From: Leptospiraceae bacterium
Lineage (GTDB): Bacteria; Spirochaetota; Leptospiria; Leptospirales; Leptospiraceae
NCBI GenBank assembly: GCA_024233865.1
Contig: JACKPA010000018.1
Location: 62,001 to 126,000, forward strand
Direction of reading: 5' to 3'
Length of the DNA: 64,000 nt
The notes below the pieces were generated by a model. It ran no database searches, had not been told where the DNA came from, and was given only the letters and a program-made list of their open reading frames with translations. Position numbers and translations under genes: made by a program. Below are positions 43,792-53,175 of the stretch, one piece after another. Each line of letters begins with the position of its first letter. Position 1 is the first letter of the stretch.

Positions 43792-46185
43792 CTATGGTTC
43801 TTCTCCCTTTGTTGCCGGAAGAGGTGGGTTATTAATTCTAGCTCTTTTTTTAGAAAATTGATTTCGATGTGTTGTTGTTTTTTTGGATACTATTTTTTTT
43901 GGTGTAGCTTTATAATCCAATTTTGATTCTAAGTAAGAAGCGAGTTCTATTTCTTCTTTATTATTAGCTACAAGTGCATTGATTTTAAAGTAAACAAAAG
44001 GCTCGAAATAATCTCGGTTTTTTAACAGTAACTGCTTATTTTTTGGATTACGCTCCACTTCATATTTTTTAAATTTGATTTGGCTTGCAAATATTTTAAT
44101 AAGTTTATCTCTTTCTTTTTTTGCCAGTTCCAGTTCTTCACAAATTGGCTCTATTTTTTCTCGCAAGGTTTGAATCGTAACTTTACTATTTTTACTTTGA
44201 ATATTGGTTACTAAGTCACCATATAAAATTGCATAAAAAATAATAGGTGATAAATTTCCATTTTCTAGTTGTATTGCATCAGCTATAGATAATTTTTTTC
44301 CTATCTCCAATTCAAGAAATTTGTTATACCAATTTTTATCCTTTTTTTCCAGATATTCTGTGATTTCCGAAAAGCAGAAAGGTAAAATGGAATGTTGTGC
44401 AAGGGCTTGGAAAATTTGTGCAGCTTTACATGACTTGAATACCTTTTTAAATTCCTCTGATATTTTTAAAAAAGGAATTTTTTGTATTTCAGTTGCATAG
44501 GTTTGGACTGCATTCTTTATTTCGTGGTCAATTTTTAAATTGTGAACTGTGCTAAATCTGATGATTCTAAGAATATTACTTGGGTCATCTCGAAGAACTT
44601 TAGATAGTTCTCCATCTATTTTTAAAACTTTATTTTGAATATTGCTTAAATCACCGGAGAATTTAACTAAAGAGTCTTCTGCCGGATTATATGTAAGGAA
44701 GTTGCTATAAGCATCCTTTAGCTTTTTATTTTTTTCATTTAGCTCTTTGTTCTGATTGGAAACGTGCTTATTTTTTTCAGTATTTTCCCTTTTTGAATTT
44801 TGAATATTTGTGACATCCGGACTTTTTTTTATTTTTTTGGTGCTACGTTTGATATTTTGAGAATTTATTTTTTCAAGAGCATCCCCTTCTTTCTTAAACC
44901 TGTTTATATATCTAGGTCGTACTCTATTAGAGATTTCCCAAAAAAATGCAGATTGTATGGCATCTTCATTATTTTCCGTTAAAGCTTTAATTTTAAAAAA
45001 CATGAAAGATTCGTAAAAATATTCTTTTCTTTTGAACAAATCACTTTGATTTTTATTTTTATCTTCCGGATTTTTAAACCTATTTTGGCTTGCAAATATT
45101 TTGATTAACCTATCTTTATCTCTTTTGGAAAGTTCGATTCGATTGGATATGTTTTCTAGTGCTTCCCGAATTGTATGTATGGACGGATGAGCTTCATTTT
45201 TTAGAGCTTCATCCACAAGATCGCTAAAAATTAAGGCATAAAAAATGAGAGGAGTCAACTCTTCCCTTTCGGATAACATCCTGTCTGCAATCTGCAACCT
45301 GTTTCCTACCTTGGTGTTTAAAAAATCCATCTGCCATTTGTTATTTTTCTTTTTTAAATATTCTGCTACCTCCTTAAACAACACTTCAAATAGAAAATTT
45401 TCTGCAAGACCTTGGAAAATAATGGATGATTTCCATGTTCTGAATATTTTATTGTATTCCTCTAACATTCTGGAAGAGGAAGCTTTTTCTAACTCAAGCC
45501 GGTTCTTTTTAATCGCTGTGCGAGTTTTTTTCTCAATAGTTAAACCATGGATAATGCTAAATTTTACAGCTCGTAACATTCTAACCGGGTCTTCTTTAAA
45601 AGATATGTCAGGATCACCAATTACCCTTAAAATTTTATTTTTTATATCTTCGTACCCACCTACATAGTCTACGATTGACTCATTTCTAGGATCGTAGTAT
45701 AAGGCATTAATTGTAAAATCTCTTCTTGCAGCATCTTCTTTGGCTGTTCCATAATTGTTATCTCTTTTTAAAAGATAATCTGTTTCCACACCATGGCTTA
45801 TTTTAATCCTATGGTCTGGTAAAGATCGAAAGGTAGAGACTTCAATTACTTTTCCCTTGAATATTACATGAACTAGCTTAAATCTTCTTCCGATAATCCT
45901 ACAATTATTGAATACATTTTTAACTTGATTGGGTGTTGCATTTGTAACGACATCAAAGTCTTTAGGCTTTCTTCCTAGCAATATATCTCTCACACCACCG
46001 CCAACAACATAAGCTTTGTATCCGAATTTATTCAGTCTATGGATAATTTTAAGAGCATCTTCATCTATTAAATGCTTCTTTACAGAATGAGATTCACGGT
46101 AATATCTGTTGCCATCAGGATATAACAAATAGTTCTCTAACGAAAAAGGTTTTTTCTTGAAAAAATTTTTTAGAAGTTGTAACAT
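43792..46185 (-). CDS. Poly(A) polymerase/CCA-adding-type nucleotidyltransferase with duplicated C-terminal half
   Basis: 797 residues, against 400-500 for the family. Residues 1-168: NTase domain with VGGGVRDILLG (61-71), catalytic D76 and D78 in DFDVV, and RRDFTINALYYDP (154-166). Residues 169-415: neck/RNA-binding region (SIVDYVGGYEDIKNKILRV, DPVRMLRAVKFS). Residues about 416-503: a lysine/asparagine-rich linker. Residues 504-750: a second copy of 169-415 (SLVKFSGDLSNIQNKVLKI, DPSNILRIIRFS, IIFYAILYGDLV, DKLIKIFASQ) without a second active site. The last residues NNPPLPATKGEEP probably come from repeat DNA. The motif set fits pcnB or cca; which RNA it acts on is open. Confidence 0.85.
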   Translation of the reverse strand: MLQLLKNFFKKKPFSLENYLLYPDGNRYYRESHSVKKHLIDEDALKIIHRLNKFGYKAYVVGGGVRDILLGRKPKDFDVVTNATPNQVKNVFNNCRIIGRRFKLVHVIFKGKVIEVSTFRSLPDHRIKISHGVETDYLLKRDNNYGTAKEDAARRDFTINALYYDPRNESIVDYVGGYEDIKNKILRVIGDPDISFKEDPVRMLRAVKFSIIHGLTIEKKTRTAIKKNRLELEKASSSRMLEEYNKIFRTWKSSIIFQGLAENFLFEVLFKEVAEYLKKKNNKWQMDFLNTKVGNRLQIADRMLSEREELTPLIFYALIFSDLVDEALKNEAHPSIHTIREALENISNRIELSKRDKDRLIKIFASQNRFKNPEDKNKNQSDLFKRKEYFYESFMFFKIKALTENNEDAIQSAFFWEISNRVRPRYINRFKKEGDALEKINSQNIKRSTKKIKKSPDVTNIQNSKRENTEKNKHVSNQNKELNEKNKKLKDAYSNFLTYNPAEDSLVKFSGDLSNIQNKVLKIDGELSKVLRDDPSNILRIIRFSTVHNLKIDHEIKNAVQTYATEIQKIPFLKISEEFKKVFKSCKAAQIFQALAQHSILPFCFSEITEYLEKKDKNWYNKFLELEIGKKLSIADAIQLENGNLSPIIFYAILYGDLVTNIQSKNSKVTIQTLREKIEPICEELELAKKERDKLIKIFASQIKFKKYEVERNPKNKQLLLKNRDYFEPFVYFKINALVANNKEEIELASYLESKLDYKATPKKIVSKKTTTHRNQFSKKRARINNPPLPATKGEEP

Positions 46186-46286
46186 GACAGATAATACAAA
46201 TATAGTTTTTTATTGTTAAAAAGCAACTACAATTTGACTAGTAAAAGGGTTTAATAAGCATTGGATAAAGAAATGGAGAGACCATA

Positions 46287-47306
46287 ATGGAATTTATTGA
46301 AAGGAGTTTTACTCTACGGGAAAGATTAATTTTATTTTACTATAGCACTAAAAAAAAGTTAGAATCTTGTAATGAAGTAGGGAAAACTAAAATTTCGCTT
46401 TTGTTTATTCCTCATAGCCAGGAAAATATTGTAAAAATAGAGCTATCCGTTTATTTGATAGCTTTTTTGTTATTTATAAGCCTTTTTCTCTCCTTTATTA
46501 GCTTTGGATATTTTGTATCTTATGTATTTATCAAAAAGGATAATGATAAAATTTACCAAGAAGGTAATATGCAAAAGGTTTATTTTTTGCACTACGATTT
46601 GATGGCAGATGAATTAGATGATATTACCAAGGAAATGATTAAAAATACAAAAAAATTAAATAAAGCTACCTGGGGAAAGAATGAACTTGATTTTAATATT
46701 TTTAATTTTAATGCCGGTATATTTGATATGGAACAGATTTCCTCTTTGGACAAGGATATGGAATCGAATGTAAGTATTTTTAATACCACTGTAAAAAAGT
46801 ATGAAAATCTTGGTTTGCAATTATCGAATCTAAAGTCCAAATTTGAAAATGCCATAGATTACATAGATACACGGGAAGGTATTTACCAATCCATGCCTAG
46901 CGGGAGACCATTAGCACCAAATGTGGGTATTATTACTTCTACTTTTGGTTACCGAGCTGATCCTTTTAATCAAATTACCACCGAATTCCATAGAGGAATT
47001 GACTTTGCATCTTCTTCGGGGACTCCTATTTACGCAACAGCCCCTGGAATTGTAGCTGATAGGAGTGATACTGCTTTGGTAGGCGGTTTGGGTTTAAGCA
47101 TAAAACTTTATCATTCCAACGGATTTATTACGGTATATGGGCATTGTTCTGAGATTCATGTAAATCCTGGAGATATAGTTAAAAGAGGTGATAGAATTGG
47201 TTCTGTTGGTGCAACCGGAAAAGCAACTGGTCCTCATGTGCATTACGAGGTTCATATAGGTAGCGATCCTCCTTTTAATCCGAGTGAATTTATCAATCTT
47301 AACTAA
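46287..47306 (+). CDS. Membrane-anchored M23 peptidase
   Basis: 339 residues. A transmembrane helix (about 54-81) is followed by a periplasmic region with a coiled coil (about 100-195) and the M23 (LytM) domain from about 207: H235 and D239 in FHRGID, H317-x-H319 in GPHVHYEVH, all zinc ligands intact. The architecture matches envelope amidase activators and peptidoglycan hydrolases; with complete zinc ligands it is likely an active endopeptidase. It is divergent from the polymerase gene and 44 bases before lgt. Confidence 0.9.
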   Translation: MEFIERSFTLRERLILFYYSTKKKLESCNEVGKTKISLLFIPHSQENIVKIELSVYLIAFLLFISLFLSFISFGYFVSYVFIKKDNDKIYQEGNMQKVYFLHYDLMADELDDITKEMIKNTKKLNKATWGKNELDFNIFNFNAGIFDMEQISSLDKDMESNVSIFNTTVKKYENLGLQLSNLKSKFENAIDYIDTREGIYQSMPSGRPLAPNVGIITSTFGYRADPFNQITTEFHRGIDFASSSGTPIYATAPGIVADRSDTALVGGLGLSIKLYHSNGFITVYGHCSEIHVNPGDIVKRGDRIGSVGATGKATGPHVHYEVHIGSDPPFNPSEFINLN

Positions 47307-47350
47307 AATTATCAATAGACAAAAATACTAAAATATTCTTTTTAAACAAT

Positions 47351-48295
47351 ATGATTGATAGAATAGCAATTCCAGGATTGGAAGCGTGGTGGGGAGGTCC
47401 ATCAACTTTTAGTATATTGTTGATGATAGCTTTTATTACAGGTTCTATTTTGCTTCCGCGAGAATATAAACGAAAAGGTCTTATTCCGGAAGCAGCGGAT
47501 ATGATCGTTTTTTTGGGTGTTTTAGGTACCTTGGTTGGTGCAAAAATATTTTTTATCTTTGAAATATGGGATCAAATTTTTGTTTACAATAGAGCCTATG
47601 ATAGTACATATTTGTATCCTTTAACACACTGGAATGGTTTTCCCGGACAACCTGGTCTTTGGAGCTCTTTGTTTTCCGGTGGAGGACTTGTTTTTTATGG
47701 TGGGTTTATAGTTGGAGCTCTCTTTATTTACCTCTATTTCAAAAAGAATAACCTTAATCCTGGTGAGTATTTTGATGGTGGAGCTCCTACTTTGGCAATT
47801 GGTTATGCAATTGGTCGTTTGGGCTGCTTTGTTTCCGGAGACGGGTGTTATGGCTACCACACCGATATGAATATACCACTTTTGGTTTTTACTTTTGGAG
47901 AGCATAGTGCTCACCCTTCCGGTGTCCCTGTTTGGAATACACCGGTAATGGAAGCTATTATTTCTTTTGGATTTTTTATTTATTTTCAATATTATGCGAG
48001 ATTTCAAAATTTTAAAACTTATAGTTTAACCTGTCAATATTTGATGTTTCATGGGGCCGCAAGGCTTTTTATTGAGTTTTTTAGGGTAAACAAAGCAGTT
48101 ATTCCTTTTGTTACTCCGCCTAAGATGGTTAATATACCCGATTATACTCAAAATCCGGAATTTTTATCCGGTTATTATTGGCATGGGTTCTCACAATCTC
48201 AATGGATGTCTATAGGTTTGATTGCTATAGGATTAATCTTTTTTATTAAATTAAAATTATGGGAAAAAGTTCCAAATAGACTTGAAGAAGCATAA
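47351..48295 (+). CDS. lgt: Prolipoprotein diacylglyceryl transferase
   Basis: 314 residues with about seven helices. GGLVFYGGFIVG (111-122) and GYAIGRLGCFVSGDGCYG (151-168) correspond to the Lgt GRxGNFxNGE signature; the usual Asn is Cys here and the Glu is Asp, a divergent form of a kind I associate with other phyla. Lgt adds diacylglycerol to the lipobox cysteine of prolipoproteins, and the many lipoproteins in this window would be its substrates. It follows the M23 gene by 44 bases. The variant residues slightly lower certainty on exact activity. Confidence 0.85.
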   Translation: MIDRIAIPGLEAWWGGPSTFSILLMIAFITGSILLPREYKRKGLIPEAADMIVFLGVLGTLVGAKIFFIFEIWDQIFVYNRAYDSTYLYPLTHWNGFPGQPGLWSSLFSGGGLVFYGGFIVGALFIYLYFKKNNLNPGEYFDGGAPTLAIGYAIGRLGCFVSGDGCYGYHTDMNIPLLVFTFGEHSAHPSGVPVWNTPVMEAIISFGFFIYFQYYARFQNFKTYSLTCQYLMFHGAARLFIEFFRVNKAVIPFVTPPKMVNIPDYTQNPEFLSGYYWHGFSQSQWMSIGLIAIGLIFFIKLKLWEKVPNRLEEA

Positions 48296-48348
48296 GGTTC
48301 TTAAAAAGGCTATATCAAAATAATCAGTAAAAATTTATTTAACGTACT

Positions 48349-48426
48349 TAAGGACAGGTCTTAGACCTGTCCTTACAGGAAAAGCAATTGTTGTATTGGT
48401 ACGTTCATTTCGAGAATTCACCTAAG
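48349..48426. repeat. Two-copy intergenic element, copy 2, with 13 bp odd palindrome
   Basis: TAAGGACAGGTCT (48349-48361) and AGACCTGTCCTTA (48363-48375) are perfect arms separated by one base. The rest, read in reverse complement, matches 29485-29550: CTTAGGTGAATTCTCG and on. Lies between lgt and the next gene. Confidence 0.75.
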
Positions 48427-48545
48427 ATAAAGCTTCTTCTGAAATTATTTTCCAATTAATAAATTAGATATTGGAAAATAACTTGAAAAAAATATGTTTT
48501 AAAAAAAAGGTAAAAGGAAAATTTATTAAGATTCGGGATAGGGAT

Positions 48546-49319
48546 ATGAAGAAAATATCTATAGTTTTTATTGTTTTACTCAGTTTTTTAATCACCATAA
48601 ATATAAATGGGGCGGATGAAAAAGCTTCCAAAGAAAGGAAAAATGGTACCGTTGTAAGTGCTGATGGAAAAGTTCAACTAATCGAGTATACGCCTGAGCA
48701 AACGGCGAATCTGGAAAAGTTAAACAAAGATATTCAGTTTTTTCATGACAAGCTAAATGAGCAAATTCCTTATATTGTAGCTGAAAAATTAGCAAAAAAC
48801 GGAAAATATGAAAGGGATATGGACGCTTATTTGGAGCATAATCCGGCTAAAAAAACTCAGTATGTTGTAAACGAGTATTTCGTACTAACCCTTGCTGATA
48901 AAAAAGTGTCAGAAATAAAGCTAATTGAAAGAAAAGCTAATGTTGTCGCAAATAGAGAATTGGAAACAGTAGTTCGTACCATATCAAATAAAGTCAATGA
49001 CAAACCTTCTGACGGAGTAGTATTAAACATCAACGTAGAAACAAGTGGTGGTCAGTTTTTGCAAGGCAATCCGGCAGATGTCTATACAAGCAATAATGAT
49101 AAACCGGTTATACTACCAACGTTTTTAAGTGCAGGTTTAAAAGAAAAACAAACCTATTCGATGACTAATATTGTTGATCCGGCAGATAGAATATGGCTTG
49201 TAAAAATGTACAAAAAAACAGTAGAAAAAATTGTTCGTGATATTGACAGAGTGATCGAAAGAAGAACCAAAAGAAAAGAAATTTACACCAAAAAAATGCT
49301 CAAAAATTTGGGCAATTAA
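48546..49319 (+). CDS. Periplasmic protein of unknown function
   Basis: 257 residues from an ATG after GGGATAGGG; a longer in-frame opening from 48471 has no ribosome site and would precede the signal peptide. Signal peptide about 1-22 (ends NGA). The mature protein is soluble and mixed alpha/beta with a central section (about 125-175) and a strongly basic C-terminal helix (RVIERRTKRKEIYTKKML). I recognise no family. A hairpin repeat (49335-49363) follows the stop by 16 bases and may terminate it. Confidence 0.55.
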   Translation: MKKISIVFIVLLSFLITININGADEKASKERKNGTVVSADGKVQLIEYTPEQTANLEKLNKDIQFFHDKLNEQIPYIVAEKLAKNGKYERDMDAYLEHNPAKKTQYVVNEYFVLTLADKKVSEIKLIERKANVVANRELETVVRTISNKVNDKPSDGVVLNINVETSGGQFLQGNPADVYTSNNDKPVILPTFLSAGLKEKQTYSMTNIVDPADRIWLVKMYKKTVEKIVRDIDRVIERRTKRKEIYTKKMLKNLGN

Positions 49320-49334
49320 TCAACTCCTGTGTTC

Positions 49335-49363
49335 CGCTCCCTTTGGCTATGCTTAAGGGAGCG
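49335..49363. terminator. Hairpin repeat copy 5, terminator-like
   Basis: CGCTCCCT (49335-49342) and AGGGAGCG (49356-49363) are perfect 8 bp arms 16 bases after the preceding stop, followed by TTTGATG. Belongs to the dispersed hairpin family, with loop GGCTATGCTTA differing from other copies. Confidence 0.5.
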
Positions 49364-49395
49364 TTTGATGTATCCCCATGGACACATGAGCCTCC

Positions 49396-49558
49396 TATAT
49401 AACGTGAGTTTCGGATAAGAAAATTTGCAAATTTTTTAAGGGCAATCACGGGGGAATTGCCCCTACGAAAGACAAATTGTAGGGGTAAATCGGGTAAACC
49501 CCTGTGGTTACCCCTTAATTATAAATAAAAGCACCTTAAGCGAAACTCACGTTATATA
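49396..49558. mobile_element. MITE-like element B with 18 bp perfect terminal inverted repeats
   Basis: TATATAACGTGAGTTTCG (49396-49413) and its exact reverse complement (49541-49558) enclose 163 bp without an open reading frame. The core TAACGTGAGTT is shared with element A at 10571. Inside are two further hairpins: GGGCAAT/ATTGCCC and GGGGTAA/TTACCCC. Flanking TATA on both sides would fit TA target duplication. With the hairpin at 49335 it fills the 391 base gap before the next gene. Confidence 0.75.
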
Positions 49559-49710
49559 GAAAAGAATCCAGATAATTTGTAACCCACCTCATTTTTCCTT
49601 CCATTAGAACTTTGATCCTTTTGATTTTTAGTTGAATACCAGGTTCTACATTTTAAATAGGCAATAAGTTGAATTTAAATATTTAATAGAATGAGAATGG
49701 ATAGCAATTT

Positions 49711-50430
49711 ATGAGAAAGTCAAACAGAAGGAAAAAGGTGGAAGCGACTCCATCTTCTATAAACAGTACCCCTGTAAAGGTTGAGGGTGATAGACCTTAT
49801 AAAGTATACCAAACAATTACCGTTAGTATTGATTGGGATTCTTTTCAAACAAAGCAAAAAGTCGATACTGACTTAAGAAATCAATTAATAGATTTATATT
49901 ATAAATTGCAGGATGACCCTAAAGATGTCATTGAACCTTTGGAACAAATTTTAAATTCTAAGTCTGGTGTGCCAATTGTGCAGCTTTACTTGGAAAATGC
50001 TTACCGAAATACCGGAGAATCCCAAAAAGCAAATGAGTTAGCTACCGAAATGTTTAAAAAATTTCCGGACACATTGATTGGAAAAACCGCCTATATCTCA
50101 TTTTCTATAGATAATAATGATTTGGAATCCATTCCCAAAATTTTGGAAAACAAATTTGATTATAAAGAACTTTATCCGAATAGAAATTCTTTCCATATTT
50201 TTGAAGTAATTTCTTTTTTATTTGCTATGGGAAAATATTTTACCTTAACCGGAGAACCGGAAAAAGCCACAATATATCTGGAACAAATTACCAAAATTGA
50301 TCCGGATAACCATTACAATAAAGAATTAGAAAAATTCATAAGCAAAAAACAAGGTAAGGAAAATATATTCAAAAGAACCATTAAAAAGTTTAAAAAATCC
50401 AAAAAAGAAGATACGGAAACCGAACAATAG
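49711..50430 (+). CDS. TPR-like protein, unknown function
   Basis: 239 residues, no signal peptide. The central part (about 60-200) has TPR-like helix pairs: NAYRNTGESQKANELATEMF then PDTLIGKTA, and TGEPEKATIYLEQITKIDPDN. The N-terminus opens with a basic stretch (RKSNRRKKVE) and the C-terminus is a Lys/Glu-rich tail (KRTIKKFKKSKKED). Soluble scaffold, function unknown. It lies 119 bases before the cyclase gene and may be its partner, but the gap makes an operon uncertain. Confidence 0.6.
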   Translation: MRKSNRRKKVEATPSSINSTPVKVEGDRPYKVYQTITVSIDWDSFQTKQKVDTDLRNQLIDLYYKLQDDPKDVIEPLEQILNSKSGVPIVQLYLENAYRNTGESQKANELATEMFKKFPDTLIGKTAYISFSIDNNDLESIPKILENKFDYKELYPNRNSFHIFEVISFLFAMGKYFTLTGEPEKATIYLEQITKIDPDNHYNKELEKFISKKQGKENIFKRTIKKFKKSKKEDTETEQ

Positions 50431-50594
50431 TAAGGCTCACTTTTTAAGAAAAAATATAAAAGGAATATAAAATAGTTTTAATTTTAGAAAAAAAATATTC
50501 CATAGTAGGAAAATCAGGATATTTTTGTAAGATATAATTTTATAATAACTTGACAATCTTCCTAAAAATGGAATCCTCAAAAAGAGTGAGTAAT

Positions 50595-52760
50595 ATGTCA
50601 TCCAAAACGAAAAAGTTCAAACCCTTTTCCAAACTTATGGATAGAGAAGGGTTTATTTTTGATTTTATTTTTGTTTGTTTAACTTTTTTGGTTGTGGCTG
50701 TAATGTTTGTTACGGGTTACAGCTATTATAAAAATTCAAATGCTATTTTGGTACTTTCTGAAGATTTGATCGACCAAATAAACAAACGAGTTATCCAAAA
50801 TACTAAAAACTATCTATTTACGGCAGTAGATATGACAGAGTTAAGCTCTCGTGTTGCCGGTGAAGGTGTTGATTCACTCCTGAGTAACCAGAGTTTGAGT
50901 TCTCTCATGATTGCCGTCTTGAGACTTCACCCACAACTAAACATGTTCAACATTGGTAACGAGCAAGGCGATTTTTTGATGCAAAAGAGGATGGAAGATG
51001 GCACAATTGCTACCAAACTTATAGATCACGCTACAGCTCCCAAGGTTACATGGACCTACCGAAACAAAAACGGTGATGTAGTTAGTACTGATGTTGTAGA
51101 AGAAAGCTACGATCCGCGTGCTCGTCCCTGGTACAAAGGTGCAAAACAAGCTGGAAAACTTTTTTGGAGCGATGTATATATATTTAATACGGGAAAAGTC
51201 CCAGGAATCACCGCTTCTTCACCCGTTTATAGCGGAGAAGAGTTAAAACAACTAAAAGGAGTTTTCGGATTAGACATACCTCTGATAGAGATTTCTGACT
51301 TTTTAAACGAACTACGAGATGAGTTAAAACATCAAAAAATCAGTGATTCTGCCACTGTTTATATAGTGAATAGCAAAGATGAAATTGTAGCCTATCCGGA
51401 CATCAAACAACCCATGATTTTGGAAGGCGATAAATTTCGCCCGAGAAGAGTTTCGGAATTAGAAATGGATCCACCTATAATTCCGGAATCCTACAATGAA
51501 TATAAAAGACTAAAAAATCAAACCAAATTCAACTTTAAGGTAGAAGGCAAAAAATATATAGCTTCTTATATACCTTTTCCAAAAGAGCTGGAAAAGGATT
51601 GGACAATTGGTTTGGTTGTTCCGGAAAAGGACTTGATCGGTCCAATCAAAGAAACCAACCGAATGAATTTTACCATTTCTTTGGTTATTTTGTTGGCTGC
51701 TATGGGTCTTGCCATTATACTCAATCGCCTAAAAAAAGCCCTTCAAGTTAGAAATCGTTTCATTCGAGAGATTTTTGGAAAATACTTATCCGATGATATC
51801 GTAAACAGTATTTTAGAATCACCCAAAGGGCTTGTATTAGGTGGAGAAAAGCGAGTCGTCACCATTATGATGACTGACCTAAGGGGATTTACCTCAATTA
51901 GCGAAAGATTACCGGCAGAAAGCTGTGTAGGTATGATCAATGTTTACCTTGATATTATGACCGAAGTGATTTTAAAGTATCATGGGACAATCGACGAGTT
52001 TATTGGAGATGCCATTTTGGTTATTTTTGGAGCTCCAATTCAAAGAGATGATGATGCCAAACGTGCAGTTGCTTGTGCTTTGGAAATGCAACAAGCCATG
52101 AGAGACGTAAATCAAAAAAATAAAGAGTTAGGCTACCCGGAAGTTCAGATGGGAATTGGAATCAATACCGGTGATATTGTTGTGGGGAATATAGGCTCTA
52201 GCAAAAGAATGAAATATGGGGTTGTGGGTAGCAATGTAAATCTTACGTCCAGAATAGAATCTTATACGGTGGGTGGACAAATTCTTGTGTCTCAAAGTAC
52301 GATAGATTCTTGCGGACCAATCTTAAGGATTGATGATCAAATGGAAGTAATGCCCAAAGGGGTAAAAGAACCTATCACAATCAGCGAAATAGGCGGAATT
52401 GGTGGTGAATTTGATGTCTATTTACCAGAGAAAGAACAGTTAAAGTTAAAAAAACTCACCAAGCCAATCTTGGTAGAATTCATTATTTTGGCTGGAAAAC
52501 ACGCAAGCACTGACACACACAAAGCCCAAATTTTGAGTATAGCGGATAGAGAAGCAGCTGTTCAAACATCAATTGCTATTGAGAAGTTAAACAATCTAAA
52601 AGTTTCCCTTCTGAATGAAGCAGGTGAAATTGTAGCAGCAGATATGTATGCCAAAGTAATGGGTAATGAAGAAGGTGCTTCTACCTATCGAATAAATTTT
52701 ACATCCATTCCCCAAGAGGCAAAGATCGGATTGGAAGAGTTGCTAAAAATACATTCATAA
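50595..52760 (+). CDS. Membrane class III nucleotidyl cyclase with extracytoplasmic Cache domain
   Basis: 721 residues from the ATG at 50595 (AAGAGTGAG upstream); longer openings from 50550 and 50568 lack a ribosome site. A helix (about 21-44), an extracytoplasmic dCache-type domain (about 50-350), a second helix (about 360-380), then the cyclase domain from about 420: metal-binding D428 in TDLRGFT and D472 in FIGDA, and NLTSRIES. At the purine-recognition site the usual Lys is E468 (DEFIGD), and the 'IGDxVN' Asp is replaced in VVGSNVN, so substrate specificity is not predictable. The ~130 C-terminal residues are beta-rich and unassigned. Confidence 0.9.
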   Translation: MSSKTKKFKPFSKLMDREGFIFDFIFVCLTFLVVAVMFVTGYSYYKNSNAILVLSEDLIDQINKRVIQNTKNYLFTAVDMTELSSRVAGEGVDSLLSNQSLSSLMIAVLRLHPQLNMFNIGNEQGDFLMQKRMEDGTIATKLIDHATAPKVTWTYRNKNGDVVSTDVVEESYDPRARPWYKGAKQAGKLFWSDVYIFNTGKVPGITASSPVYSGEELKQLKGVFGLDIPLIEISDFLNELRDELKHQKISDSATVYIVNSKDEIVAYPDIKQPMILEGDKFRPRRVSELEMDPPIIPESYNEYKRLKNQTKFNFKVEGKKYIASYIPFPKELEKDWTIGLVVPEKDLIGPIKETNRMNFTISLVILLAAMGLAIILNRLKKALQVRNRFIREIFGKYLSDDIVNSILESPKGLVLGGEKRVVTIMMTDLRGFTSISERLPAESCVGMINVYLDIMTEVILKYHGTIDEFIGDAILVIFGAPIQRDDDAKRAVACALEMQQAMRDVNQKNKELGYPEVQMGIGINTGDIVVGNIGSSKRMKYGVVGSNVNLTSRIESYTVGGQILVSQSTIDSCGPILRIDDQMEVMPKGVKEPITISEIGGIGGEFDVYLPEKEQLKLKKLTKPILVEFIILAGKHASTDTHKAQILSIADREAAVQTSIAIEKLNNLKVSLLNEAGEIVAADMYAKVMGNEEGASTYRINFTSIPQEAKIGLEELLKIHS

Positions 52761-52789
52761 AAATTTAAAAATTTAATGAGGAAAAAACT

Positions 52790-53167
52790 ATGGAAGACAA
52801 CAATAATAACACTAAATTAACGCCGGAGCAAATAATTCAGATCATAGACAAGGCAGCAGAAGAAACTATGAATGATGAAAAAATGTTAGAAGGTATAATT
52901 AGCCCTAAAAAAAATAAGCAGGAATCAGAAAAAGTATCCCAAATAATAGACAATGCAACTCAGGAAATTCTAAAAAAAGAACAGGCTGATTACCTAATCA
53001 GTGAAATTAAAAATCGGTTCCTTAAGATTAAAGGTATACAAAAAGAGAACTTTAATATGTTTGAAGTAGTACTTCATTGCCATAAATTAGTAAATGAATA
53101 TAAGAAATTAGCAAGATTAAATAGCTGGTCGGAGATAGAAGCGTTGTTGGATATTGAAGATGTATAA
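52790..53167 (+). CDS. Small helical protein between cyclase and chemoreceptor genes
   Basis: 125 residues, no signal or membrane helix. It carries an internal near-repeat, IIQIIDKAAEETMNDEKML (about 15-33) and VSQIIDNATQEILKKEQAD (about 49-67), followed by a helical C-terminus. No family recognised. It starts 29 bases after the cyclase gene and ends 8 bases before the chemoreceptor gene, so it is probably co-transcribed with both. Confidence 0.65.
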   Translation: MEDNNNNTKLTPEQIIQIIDKAAEETMNDEKMLEGIISPKKNKQESEKVSQIIDNATQEILKKEQADYLISEIKNRFLKIKGIQKENFNMFEVVLHCHKLVNEYKKLARLNSWSEIEALLDIEDV

Positions 53168-53175
53168 ACTACAAG

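Noticed and set aside
43634..43861. A 75-codon open frame through the repeat
   Set aside because: It reads across the hairpin repeat and into the opposite strand of the polymerase gene; composition and lack of a ribosome site make it chance.
48471..48545. Longer N-terminus for the periplasmic protein
   Set aside because: Opens at TTG without a ribosome site and would bury the signal peptide; the ATG at 48546 is well placed.
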